Origin: Candidatus Methanomethylophilaceae archaeon | Lineage (GTDB): Archaea; Thermoplasmatota; Thermoplasmata; Methanomassiliicoccales; Methanomethylophilaceae | NCBI GenBank assembly: GCA_013329105.1 | Contig: DUKW01000061.1 | Coordinates: 1-6,842 of the forward strand | Reading direction: 5' to 3' | Length of the DNA stretch: 6,842 nt | Notes under the pieces: model-generated | What the model was told of the DNA's origin: nothing | Databases searched by the model: none | The model's input: the letters and a program-made list of their open reading frames with translations, nothing else | Made by a program: the position numbers and the translations under genes | Shown here: positions 1-5,717 of the stretch, in pieces | How the letters are laid out: every line of letters starts with the position of its first letter | How positions within the stretch are numbered: position 1 is the stretch's first letter

Positions 1-618
1 CTTTAACTCTGTATAAAATCTGCGTTGGTGAACGCTCTCTTTTAAACAACTGAGTGCCGACATTATCTGTTCCGCTAAATCCTTCTGAATAACATTGACG
101 AAATCGTCGATCTTGGAGGTTGTTTTTTGAGATCCCCCAGGCATGGCGGGCAATGCGCCTTCAAAAGTTATCGCTCCTCTTTTCGCATCGAAGACCCAGC
201 CTCCCATAACAAAATCTCTGCCTCTTTTGTTAGAGGAAACAGTTGACTCCTCACTGAGGCCTGCAGCATCGCGTATCTTCGAGGCCACGGTTTCTGGTCT
301 CGCTGGCCATGTCACCTGAATATCTGGAACTGCGTCCCCCAGCCTTTCCATTTCAACATCTGGCAGCGGAGGTGCCACAAGAATGATGATTGGTTTGCAC
401 AACCTTTTTACGCTGCGTATAGAAGCTATTAGCTCTTCAATATTGTTCTCTTCTGCAAAATATACAGCTACTGTTGGATATTCAGATGATGCAACGAGCG
501 GCGCATCAAAATAATCTATTATTGGCGGTAGGATGCGTATTGGGGTATTTTTAAAGAAAACGCTGAGTGTGGATGTAGGAATCAAAGGTCTAACTATCAT
601 TACCTTAGTTTCCTGCAT
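1..618 (-). CDS. Unrecognised protein, 3' end cut by the window edge; possible degenerate receiver-like N-terminal domain
   Basis: Reading the minus strand from the ATG at 618 gives 206 codons without a stop, running off the left edge, so the C-terminus is missing. I do not recognise the family. The first 120 or so residues alternate hydrophobic strands and helices: strand VMIVRP near residue 6, strand TVAVYF near 48, an amphipathic helix, then strand KPIIILVAPP near 74-83. This resembles a response-regulator receiver fold, but no phosphoacceptor Asp is evident after the TVAVYF strand, so any receiver assignment is inference. A Gly/Pro-rich stretch (GALPAMPGG, about 159-167) follows, then a probable long helix. 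No signal peptide or membrane segment is visible. The start is uncertain: AAGG directly abuts the ATG at 618, while a second in-frame ATG at 600 lies downstream of a TATA-like box at 634-641 at a distance that would suit a short leader. The gene is divergent from the tRNA. Confidence 0.7.
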   Translation of the reverse strand, partial: MQETKVMIVRPLIPTSTLSVFFKNTPIRILPPIIDYFDAPLVASSEYPTVAVYFAEENNIEELIASIRSVKRLCKPIIILVAPPLPDVEMERLGDAVPDIQVTWPARPETVASKIRDAAGLSEESTVSSNKRGRDFVMGGWVFDAKRGAITFEGALPAMPGGSQKTTSKIDDFVNVIQKDLAEQIMSALSCLKESVHQRRFYTELK

Positions 619-633
619 CCTTCTTATTATTCG

Positions 634-641
634 TTTATATT
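634..641 (-). promoter_or_regulatory. Candidate archaeal TATA box for the left-edge gene
   Basis: The minus strand reads AATATAAA here. With the usual archaeal spacing of about 26 bases, transcription would begin near 611, downstream of the ATG at 618 and just before the ATG at 600. This favours the second ATG if the box is real. The assignment rests on motif and spacing only. Confidence 0.35.
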
Positions 642-704
642 GTAATAATCTTTTGCATTCTAAACTTAAAAATCTGTGCTGAACGTCCAGCATTTTGAGT
701 TTAT

Positions 705-719
705 GCAAAGCTTTTTATC
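705..719 (+). promoter_or_regulatory. Candidate promoter (BRE plus TATA box) for tRNA-Ile
   Basis: A purine-rich GCAAAG (705-710) precedes CTTTTTATC (711-719), about 35 bases before the mature tRNA 5' end. That is consistent with an archaeal BRE/TATA pair and a short 5' leader of around 10 bases. Nearly the same box, GCTTTTATCAT, occurs at 2840-2850 upstream of the TauE-like gene, which strengthens both calls. Confidence 0.45.
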
Positions 720-751
720 ATTTAGCAATATTCGAGGTTCCAGTGCAAAAT

Positions 752-829
752 GGGCCCATAGCTTAGCCTGGTTGGAGCGCCCGGCTGATAACCGGGAGGT
801 CGAGAGTTCAAATCTCTTTGGGCCCACCA
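752..829 (+). tRNA. tRNA-Ile (anticodon GAU), CCA encoded
   Basis: The full cloverleaf can be folded by eye. The acceptor stem is GGGCCCA (752-758) with TGGGCCC (819-825), seven perfect pairs. The D arm spans 761-778. The anticodon stem CCCGG/CCGGG (780-784 with 792-796) encloses loop CTGATAA with anticodon GAT at 787-789. The variable region is AGGTC (797-801). The T arm GAGAG/CTCTT (802-806 with 814-818) encloses TTCAAAT. The discriminator is A826 and the CCA at 827-829 is genomically encoded. There is no intron. It reads the AUC and AUU codons for isoleucine. It stands alone, with no rRNA visible beside it. Confidence 0.97.
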
Positions 830-1364
830 TACCCTCTATATCGATACGGAAACGCTACTTTTCTTATCACCATTTCATTGTGTCTTGTCTATTACTCTAT
901 AATGTATCATTTCCTACAATCACATGGTAACAGCATTCGGGGCCGTATGTTTTATCTCAGTTAACTTATCCACGATCTGAAAAAAGGCTGGAAACTGTAT
1001 GAAGCTATACTGCAAGGGCATCTAAACCTCAGTCAATACATCTATCAATTCATATCACCGACCTCTATCCACACTAAATAAAATTAGAAACCCTATCCCG
1101 ACCATTGTGCCGCTCCTCTTCCAAAAATTCAATATTAAGCCAAGGAGCAGTGTAGTACTGATAAAACAAGTCCCCACTATCAACAAAATTGTAAGGGCTG
1201 TGTAACGCAAATGAGAAAGTTGCCAGCGTCTATTGCTTTGAATTTATAGTATTCTGTAGTCTACAAAAATTAATCTCAGCAGACCATCTTAAACTCCCAC
1301 CAAAAACTACTCTGTTACCTAGTAAATATTTTTGTTATCGATAGAGAGCAAATATGAATAAAAC

Positions 1365-1399
1365 GCTCATACAAAAGAATGAGCTCTTATTCTTAAGAA
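1365..1399. repeat. Overlapping inverted repeats, possible operator
   Basis: Three symmetric elements overlap: GCTCAT (1365-1370) with ATGAGC (1379-1384); AAGAAT (1375-1380) with ATTCTT (1389-1394), flanking the palindrome GAGCTC; and the perfect 10-base palindrome TTCTTAAGAA (1390-1399). They lie about 115-150 bases before the CMD start and upstream of the TATA candidate. A regulator-binding site is possible. If transcribed, the first two elements would form mutually exclusive hairpins. No T-run follows, so this is not a good terminator. Confidence 0.4.
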
Positions 1400-1430
1400 A
1401 ACGTTGTGACCTTTCTAAGAGGATTTAACC

Positions 1431-1443
1431 TTAATTTTATAGA
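1431..1443 (+). promoter_or_regulatory. Candidate TATA box for the CMD-DUF169 unit
   Basis: TTTTATAG at 1435-1442 resembles the CTTTTATC boxes elsewhere in the window and would place transcription start near 1465, giving a leader of about 50 bases. A second candidate, TAAATAAA at 1476-1483, would put the start inside the ribosome binding site and is less likely. The surroundings are AT-rich, so chance matches are easy. Confidence 0.3.
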
Positions 1444-1502
1444 AAATAAAAAATTCATGACTTGCGGGAAGAACGTAAATAAATGTTAGGATTATGTAAA
1501 AA

Positions 1503-1510
1503 GAGGTGAT
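1503..1510 (+). promoter_or_regulatory. Strong ribosome binding site for the CMD-like gene
   Basis: GAGGTGAT is fully complementary to the archaeal 16S 3' end. Its GAGGTG core ends five bases before the ATG at 1514, fixing that start. Confidence 0.85.
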
Positions 1511-1513
1511 ACA

Positions 1514-1813
1514 ATGGAAAAAATGCCAGAATTCTTGAGCTTGATGAAAGAAAAGAGTCCAGTGTTCAGTGAAGCTTTCTTGAACGTATTGGAAAAAAGC
1601 CAAAGTGATGGTGCCTTGCCCGCTAAAATGAAGACACTGATCTCAATGGCACTTGATGCAGCTGCAGGTCATTCCGAGGGTGTGAGGTCACTGGCCGAGA
1701 AGGCAAGGAAGCAAGGCGCCACAGAAGAAGAGATCATTGAAACAATCCAGATAATTGCCACCACCTGCGGGATGCAGGGACTTGCGACGGGATCGGCAGC
1801 CTTCAAAAGATGA
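1514..1813 (+). CDS. Carboxymuconolactone decarboxylase (CMD/AhpD-like) family protein
   Basis: This 99-residue all-helical protein has the CMD-domain layout. A leading helix is followed by the family signature helix (residues 40-63, including ALDAAAGHSEGV), then KQGATEEEIIETI (66-78), which matches the family's GAteeEIiEal segment, and a closing helix with GMQGLATGSAAF. Its length is that of single-domain CMD proteins. AhpD-type members carry a redox CxxC and many others a CxxH near the end of the signature helix. Here the equivalent position reads AAGH, so only His53 remains, and the only cysteine is Cys85 in TTCGMQG. Peroxidase activity of the AhpD kind is therefore unlikely and the real substrate is unknown. 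It has an excellent ribosome binding site and lies 30 bases ahead of the DUF169 gene, so the two probably share a transcript. The family call is fairly secure; a function is not. Confidence 0.87.
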   Translation: MEKMPEFLSLMKEKSPVFSEAFLNVLEKSQSDGALPAKMKTLISMALDAAAGHSEGVRSLAEKARKQGATEEEIIETIQIIATTCGMQGLATGSAAFKR

Positions 1814-1832
1814 GGGGGGTCCTTTCAAAAAA

Positions 1833-1838
1833 GGGTGA
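1833..1838 (+). promoter_or_regulatory. Ribosome binding site that decides the DUF169 start
   Basis: GGGTGA lies five bases before the ATG at 1844. The in-frame GTG at 1835 falls inside this site and lacks its own well-spaced site, so ATG 1844 is preferred over the longer reading. Confidence 0.7.
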
Positions 1839-1843
1839 CACTT

Positions 1844-2500
1844 ATGTACGAAGATATAAGCCAACATCTAAAAGATATGTTGAAACTGAAAAACTCCCCT
1901 GTGGCGGTGGCTTTGTCAAACGACAAACCCGATCTTGAGATGCTTGATGGCAGAATGAGATTCTGCGAGATGCTCGGTGAAGTGATTCAGAATAACAGAT
2001 CGTTTTGTACCGTATCAGAAAATCACAGCTGTGACGGCGGTGCCTGCACTCTAGGCCTCAGAGCGATGCCGGAAAGCATGAGAAGTGGTGAATTCCTGTA
2101 CAAAAGAGTGGGTCTTTTCGGGTCAGCGATGGCTGCCAGAAGGTTCTTCAATTCGAATCTTAGGGTAGAGGCTGGAACTACTAAATTCGTCTCATTCTCA
2201 CCGCTCGAAGATGCGGAATTCACACCCGATGTGATTGTTATCGCATGCAGTGCTGGGAGCGGTATGAGAGCAATAGAGGCATCGGCCTACGACGCTGGCA
2301 TAGCGGCGAAGGGTAGGATGGGCCCCGTGTGCTCCACCGTCGTGGCTGCCCCCTATCTTAGCGGCAATGTCATCTACACCCTCGGTGACGCTGGAGGCCG
2401 GAAATACGCAAAGCTTAACGACAGCGACGTGCTCATAGGTGTACCGCTCGAAAAAATGGGTCCATTACTTCACGGCCTCGAAGAGATGATACACTCATAA
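1844..2500 (+). CDS. DUF169 family protein, cysteine-rich
   Basis: The 218-residue product resembles DUF169 proteins, which are common in methanogens and anaerobic bacteria and have no settled function. Features visible with the ATG at 1844: an N-terminal segment LKNSPVAVAL (15-24); a cysteine region with Cys41, Cys55, Cys63 and Cys68, the last three in CTVSENHSCDGGAC; a GLFGSAMAARRFF helix (90-102); a strand PDVIVIAC ending in Cys135; GPVCS with Cys163; and a C-terminal segment DSDVLIGVPLEKMGPLL (193-209) typical of the family. The six cysteines suggest metal or Fe-S/cofactor binding or redox chemistry, but that is inference. No signal peptide or membrane segment is present, so it should be cytoplasmic. 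It follows the CMD-like gene by 30 bases and has its own ribosome binding site, consistent with a two-gene operon. Confidence 0.85.
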   Translation: MYEDISQHLKDMLKLKNSPVAVALSNDKPDLEMLDGRMRFCEMLGEVIQNNRSFCTVSENHSCDGGACTLGLRAMPESMRSGEFLYKRVGLFGSAMAARRFFNSNLRVEAGTTKFVSFSPLEDAEFTPDVIVIACSAGSGMRAIEASAYDAGIAAKGRMGPVCSTVVAAPYLSGNVIYTLGDAGGRKYAKLNDSDVLIGVPLEKMGPLLHGLEEMIHS

Positions 2501-2515
2501 ATAACGAAATCAAGA

Positions 2516-2538
2516 GCGGGACATCGATAAACGTCCGC
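2516..2538. repeat. Bulged inverted repeat after the DUF169 stop, possible weak transcript end
   Basis: GCGGGAC (2516-2522) can pair with GTCCGC (2533-2538) around a 10-base loop, with one G bulged. It begins 16 bases after the DUF169 stop codon. No clear T-run follows, so a terminator role is only suggested by position. Confidence 0.25.
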
Positions 2539-2575
2539 GACCTTATTGCAAGAGAAAACACACCGGTATACCCTA

Positions 2576-2812
2576 TTACACCCTGTAATGTCGATAAAAG
2601 GAATTGCAGTAGCGATGGGTAGGAAGCGACAACGGCTTCTCATACCGAATCGCGATTACTTTGACCGAAAGAGATAAGCGTGGCTGAGGCCCATATACTG
2701 GGAGATGCTCATTCCTTGCTGGAATAAAAACACCTTGATGAACCGTAATGTCCTCACGGTGGAGGATCTTGTCTGCCATACTTACAACGATGCCTGACAT
2801 CAACTGACCCAT
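2576..2812 (-). CDS. Doubtful hypothetical protein, 78 residues
   Basis: An open frame runs from the ATG at 2812 to a TAA at 2576. I do not recognise the product. The N-terminal half (residues 1-45, with segments GIVVSMADKILHRED and GVFIPARNEHLPVYGPQP) reads like real protein, while the rest is basic and aromatic (YRHYRV at the end) and less convincing. There is no ribosome binding site before 2812. Read on the minus strand, the sequence at 2841-2848 gives GATAAAAG, which at about 30 bases could act as a TATA box for a near-leaderless transcript, but the same bases serve better as a plus-strand promoter. It may be a small gene, the remnant of a longer one, or chance. It is kept only because the stretch is otherwise empty. 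Confidence 0.22.
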   Translation of the reverse strand: MGQLMSGIVVSMADKILHREDITVHQGVFIPARNEHLPVYGPQPRLSLSVKVIAIRYEKPLSLPTHRYCNSFYRHYRV

Positions 2813-2840
2813 GGAGAATAACTTGGCAGGATTCGATACG

Positions 2841-2848
2841 CTTTTATC
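2841..2848 (+). promoter_or_regulatory. Candidate TATA box for the TauE-like gene
   Basis: CTTTTATC in the context GCTTTTATCAT nearly repeats the tRNA-Ile promoter candidate at 710-720. Usual spacing predicts a transcript start near 2870, which lies after the GTG at 2865 but before the ATG at 2913, supporting the later start codon. Confidence 0.42.
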
Positions 2849-2912
2849 ATGCTAAAAAACTTCGGTGAGTCGCAAATATTCTAAAAAGAAATACATTAAG
2901 CTGTGGTGGAAG

Positions 2913-3698
2913 ATGATATATGATGCCGTCTGGATCTTGGCCTTGGTCCTCGTTGGTTTTGGTATAGGCCTACTAGTAAGTATATTCGGTGGAGGCGGCG
3001 GTTTCTTCTATGTGCCGATACTGACACTACTATTCGGAGTGCCTACCCAATTTGCTGTATCCACTTCCCTCGCATCGATAATACCAACCACACTCGTGGG
3101 TTCAATCAGTCATTACCGGATGCGTAATGTGAACATACGCATAGGGATCACATTCGGTATAGGGGGCATTATCGGGGCCCTGATCGGTGCCTATATCTCA
3201 AGTCTTCTATCTCCTTCCCTCCTCGGGAGACTCTTTGGTCTCTTCATGATAATACTAAGCATCCCGATGTTGCTTAGTGTCAAACAAAGAGTGAAAAATG
3301 TTGATACAGAGAGAGCAACCCCACCTCTTACAAAGAAAAGGATAATGACAGGCGCCGTATTTGGTATCCTCTCCGGCAGCATGGCCGGACTGTTTGGCTT
3401 AAGCGGCACCCCACCGGTAATGGCTGGCCTTTATATCATGGGACTACCTGCAGCGACAGTGGTCGGAACGTCTTTATTTGTGCTCTTCTTCAATGCCGTT
3501 TTCGGCCTGGCCGGACACCTTGTCCTAGGGCAGATCGATCTGGTATTGACTCTCTTTTTAGCGCTAGGGGCCACTGCAGGAGCCTTTTTGGGTCCCAGAT
3601 TCCTCGGCAAGGCAAAAAATTCCACCCTCGAAAAGATCTACGGACCGCTTTTTACGGTGATGGTCTTCGCTATAGGTCTAATCATGATATTCGGATAA
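2913..3698 (+). CDS. TauE/SafE family membrane transporter (probable anion exporter)
   Basis: The 261-residue product is strongly hydrophobic, with about eight membrane helices in two related halves. The first half carries GFGIGLLVSIFGGGGGFFYVP (15-35) and the second GILSGSMAGLFGLSGTPP (151-168); these glycine-rich segments are the hallmark of the TauE/SafE/TSUP family. A charged cytoplasmic loop (122-143) joins the halves. Known members move sulfite, sulfoacetate, taurine-derived sulfonates or other small anions; the substrate here cannot be read from sequence. Start choice: an in-frame GTG at 2865 would add 16 basic residues but has no ribosome binding site. ATG 2913 has GGTG four bases upstream, gives the family's usual short N-terminus, and fits the predicted transcript start. 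The gene stands alone on the plus strand and converges on trpA, with 37 bases between the stop codons. Confidence 0.9.
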   Translation: MIYDAVWILALVLVGFGIGLLVSIFGGGGGFFYVPILTLLFGVPTQFAVSTSLASIIPTTLVGSISHYRMRNVNIRIGITFGIGGIIGALIGAYISSLLSPSLLGRLFGLFMIILSIPMLLSVKQRVKNVDTERATPPLTKKRIMTGAVFGILSGSMAGLFGLSGTPPVMAGLYIMGLPAATVVGTSLFVLFFNAVFGLAGHLVLGQIDLVLTLFLALGATAGAFLGPRFLGKAKNSTLEKIYGPLFTVMVFAIGLIMIFG

Positions 3699-3703
3699 AA
3701 GTT

Positions 3704-3740
3704 AAAAAAAATAGGTTAGACAAAACAATCCTCATCTAAC
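3704..3740 (-). terminator. Intrinsic-type terminator of the trp operon
   Basis: On the minus strand GTTAGA (3740-3735) pairs with TCTAAC (3720-3715) around a 14-base loop, followed shortly by a run of eight T (3711-3704). The first arm contains the trpA TAG stop codon. The stem is short, but the U-tract alone is adequate for archaeal termination. On the plus strand there is no T-run, so it does not obviously serve the convergent TauE-like gene. Confidence 0.55.
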
Positions 3741-4542
3741 ATTGGGTTTGCCTGGGTAACATTGACACCATCTCCTCCACATGCCTACTGATAGCATATA
3801 TGGGGTTATTCGCAGAGGAATATATGGAGATCAGGTTGGACCCCTCTATGATTCCCGCAGCACCGTTCTCCACTGCAGCCCTAACATGCTCCGGGCGGGA
3901 GATTCCGAAACCCAATACCACCGGCAGTTCTGTGAGTTCACTCAACTTCCGAAGCAACTCAACTGCCTCGACGGAAACAGATTCCCTAAGACCCGTCACA
4001 CCAGCAACGGCGACTGCGTACACATATCCTGACGCCTTCTGAAGAATCATCTTCATCCTTTCATCAGAAGTTGTTGGTGCCACGAGACGTATGATGTCCA
4101 AGCCATTTTCTTCAGCATAACGCTCCAACTCGGCCGACTCCTCCGGCGGTTGATCAACGATCAGGATACCATCGGCACCCGCAGCGGCAAGATCACAACA
4201 GAATCTCTCCTCCCCGTACTGCAGGATCGGGTTGAGATAGCTCATCACCACCGCTGGTTGTTTGATGCCTTCCTCCTTGATCGAACGTATCAGTCCCAAA
4301 ACATCAACCACTCCCGTCCTATTCAAAAGCGAGCGCGCCATCGCCCCCTGTATCACCCGGCCGTCAGCTATAGGATCTGAGAAGGGTATTCCAAATTCAA
4401 AGATATCAGCCCCGTTGGCGGCCAATGCACGAACGAGCTTCAATGTAAAATCCATGTCTGGATCGCCGACGCATATATATGGAATATATGCCCCCCGACA
4501 CTCTTCCTTCAGCTGGAAAAAAATCTCCTTTATACAGCTCAT
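3736..4542 (-). CDS. trpA: Tryptophan synthase alpha chain
   Basis: TrpA cleaves indole-3-glycerol phosphate to indole and glyceraldehyde 3-phosphate, passing indole through the tunnel to TrpB in the cytoplasmic alpha2beta2 complex. The 268-residue length equals that of the enterobacterial enzyme, and the catalytic acids fall at the same numbers: Glu49 in FEFGIPF and Asp60 in DPIADG. The flexible loop 6 segment GVTG and the phosphate-binding GFGIS are present. Departures from the usual consensus are ADGRVIQ for ADGPxIQ (Arg62), AVAVAGVTG where many enzymes have a Ser before GVTG, and IEGSN for the common VGSA phosphate-site segment. The ATG at 4542 overlaps the trpB stop as ATGA and has GGAGGG six bases upstream. 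It ends with TAG inside the terminator stem. It is the last gene of the cluster. Confidence 0.97.
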   Translation of the reverse strand: MSCIKEIFFQLKEECRGAYIPYICVGDPDMDFTLKLVRALAANGADIFEFGIPFSDPIADGRVIQGAMARSLLNRTGVVDVLGLIRSIKEEGIKQPAVVMSYLNPILQYGEERFCCDLAAAGADGILIVDQPPEESAELERYAEENGLDIIRLVAPTTSDERMKMILQKASGYVYAVAVAGVTGLRESVSVEAVELLRKLSELTELPVVLGFGISRPEHVRAAVENGAAGIIEGSNLISIYSSANNPIYAISRHVEEMVSMLPRQTQC

Positions 4543-5717
4543 AATCTGCCCTCCATCCTTGCGATCTGTTCTACGTCTTTATCTCCTCTACCAGAAAGGT
4601 TTACCACTATTGCTTGGTCGTCACGCATAGCTGCGGCCGCAACAATGGCGTGCGCAACGGCATGGGCACTTTCTAATGCAGGAATTATGCCCTCAGTCTC
4701 TGAAAGTATGTGGAACGCTTTCACCGCCTCCTCATCACTGACATAACAATATTCGGCCATCCCAGAGCGACTCAGGAAGGCGTGCTCTGGTCCCACACCA
4801 GGATAATCAAGCCCAGCTGCGACGGAATGGGTCCCCATTATCTGCCCCTGCTCATCTTGGATAAGCATCGTCTTCGCCCCGTGGAGAACCCCTTCTCTCC
4901 CGCCACATATACTAGCTGAGTGTTGGTTTGGCAGGAGTCCGCGCCCTCCTGCTTCCACGCCCACTTTCCTTACGGAGAGGAGATCCAAGAAAGGGTAGAA
5001 CATTCCAATAGCATTACTGCCGCCGCCAACACACGCGATGAGCATGTCTGGGTCGCGGCCTTCGACAGAGCGGAACTGCTCCCTAATCTCCCTGCCAATA
5101 ACTGACTGGAAGTCACGAACCATGGTGGGGTATGGATGAGGGCCTATGGCGCTTCCTATCAGATAATGGGTGTCCTCGCTGTTTGAGGCAAAATCCCGTA
5201 ATGCCTCATTTATAGCGTCCTTCAGTGTGGCAGAGCCGTTATCCACTGGGATGACCTCTGCACCTAAGAGTTCCATTCGGTAACAGTTAAGGGCCTGCCG
5301 TTTAATGTCTACACTTCCCATATAAATATGGCAATCAAGACCCAAAATAGCGCAGGCAGTAGCAGCGGCTACACCATGTTGTCCCGCACCTGTCTCGGCG
5401 ATTATACGCGTCTTACCCATCATCTTAGCTAATAGTGCCTGCGCTATGGCATTGTTGATTTTGTGAGATCCTGTATGGGCCAAGTCTTCTCTTTTTAAAT
5501 AAATCCTAGCGCCTCCAACGGCCTCGCTTAGCTCCTCGGCAAAATAAAGCGGTGTAGCTCTACCTACATAGTTATGTAACAGCGCATCCAAGCGTTCACA
5601 AAAGGCCGCTGAATGACCTATGGCATCATAGGCTTTCTCCAGTTCAAGGAATGCATGTGCCAGTACTTCAGGAATGTACGCACCGCCGTATCTACCGAAA
5701 TAACCCTTACCGATCAT
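4539..5717 (-). CDS. trpB: Tryptophan synthase beta chain (TrpB1 type)
   Basis: TrpB is the PLP enzyme that condenses indole with L-serine to give L-tryptophan. The 392-residue length and motifs fit the TrpA-partnered TrpB1 type rather than the longer TrpB2. Numbered from the ATG at 5717: the PLP lysine is Lys86 in [10 protein letters not shown], the catalytic Glu is Glu108 in ETGAGQHG, the PLP phosphate loop is GGGSN (231-235), the GLDYPGVGP segment holds Asp304, and Ser375 in LSGRGDKD faces the pyridine nitrogen. These lie within two residues of the enterobacterial numbering, which supports this start. A GTG at 5726 is in frame but lies next to GAGGTG, whose spacing of six bases points to ATG 5717. 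That ATG overlaps the trpF stop as ATGA, and the stop overlaps trpA in the same way. Confidence 0.97.
   Translation of the reverse strand: MIGKGYFGRYGGAYIPEVLAHAFLELEKAYDAIGHSAAFCERLDALLHNYVGRATPLYFAEELSEAVGGARIYLKREDLAHTGSHKINNAIAQALLAKMMGKTRIIAETGAGQHGVAAATACAILGLDCHIYMGSVDIKRQALNCYRMELLGAEVIPVDNGSATLKDAINEALRDFASNSEDTHYLIGSAIGPHPYPTMVRDFQSVIGREIREQFRSVEGRDPDMLIACVGGGSNAIGMFYPFLDLLSVRKVGVEAGGRGLLPNQHSASICGGREGVLHGAKTMLIQDEQGQIMGTHSVAAGLDYPGVGPEHAFLSRSGMAEYCYVSDEEAVKAFHILSETEGIIPALESAHAVAHAIVAAAAMRDDQAIVVNLSGRGDKDVEQIARMEGRL
4549..4554 (-). promoter_or_regulatory. Ribosome binding site for trpA, inside the trpB 3' end
   Basis: The minus strand reads GGAGGG six bases before the trpA ATG. With the ATGA overlap this allows both reinitiation and direct loading of ribosomes at trpA. 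Confidence 0.7.

Larger units (their letters stand above)
830..1513. other. 684-base AT-rich intergenic stretch with no convincing gene
   Basis: No frame here has both a plausible start with ribosome binding site and a recognisable product. The stretch holds overlapping inverted repeats at 1365-1399 and a promoter-like region at about 1431-1443 that probably serves the CMD/DUF169 unit. Two weak protein-like open frames, 965-1081 on the plus strand and 1055-1210 on the minus strand, are discussed as findings; they overlap and neither is supported well enough to call a gene. The longer open frame that starts at 676 on the plus strand crosses the tRNA and is rejected. Confidence 0.6.
2501..2912. 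other. Gene-poor stretch between the DUF169 gene and the TauE-like gene
   Basis: The stretch contains a weak bulged inverted repeat just after the DUF169 stop (2516-2538), the palindrome GGTATACC (2565-2572), a doubtful minus-strand ORF (2576-2812), a small hairpin ATTCC/GGAAT near 2712-2726, and the promoter candidate at 2841-2848. No recognisable gene was found on the plus strand before 2865. Confidence 0.5.

Noticed and set aside
676..930. 84-codon plus-strand open frame starting GTG at 676
   Set aside because: It runs straight through the tRNA-Ile gene and has no ribosome binding site or recognisable product.
1415..1603. 62-codon minus-strand frame, rich in aromatic residues
   Set aside because: It is antisense to the start and ribosome binding site of the CMD-like gene, whose frame has family support.
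2865..2912. Longer TauE-like reading from the GTG at 2865
   Set aside because: There is no ribosome binding site, the predicted transcript start falls after it, and the added 16 basic residues are not typical of the family. It is not excluded.
4710..5105. Plus-strand frames opposite trpB, and similar ones opposite trpA, trpF and trpC
   Set aside because: They are shadow frames of well-supported enzymes on the other strand, with no ribosome binding sites or plausible products.
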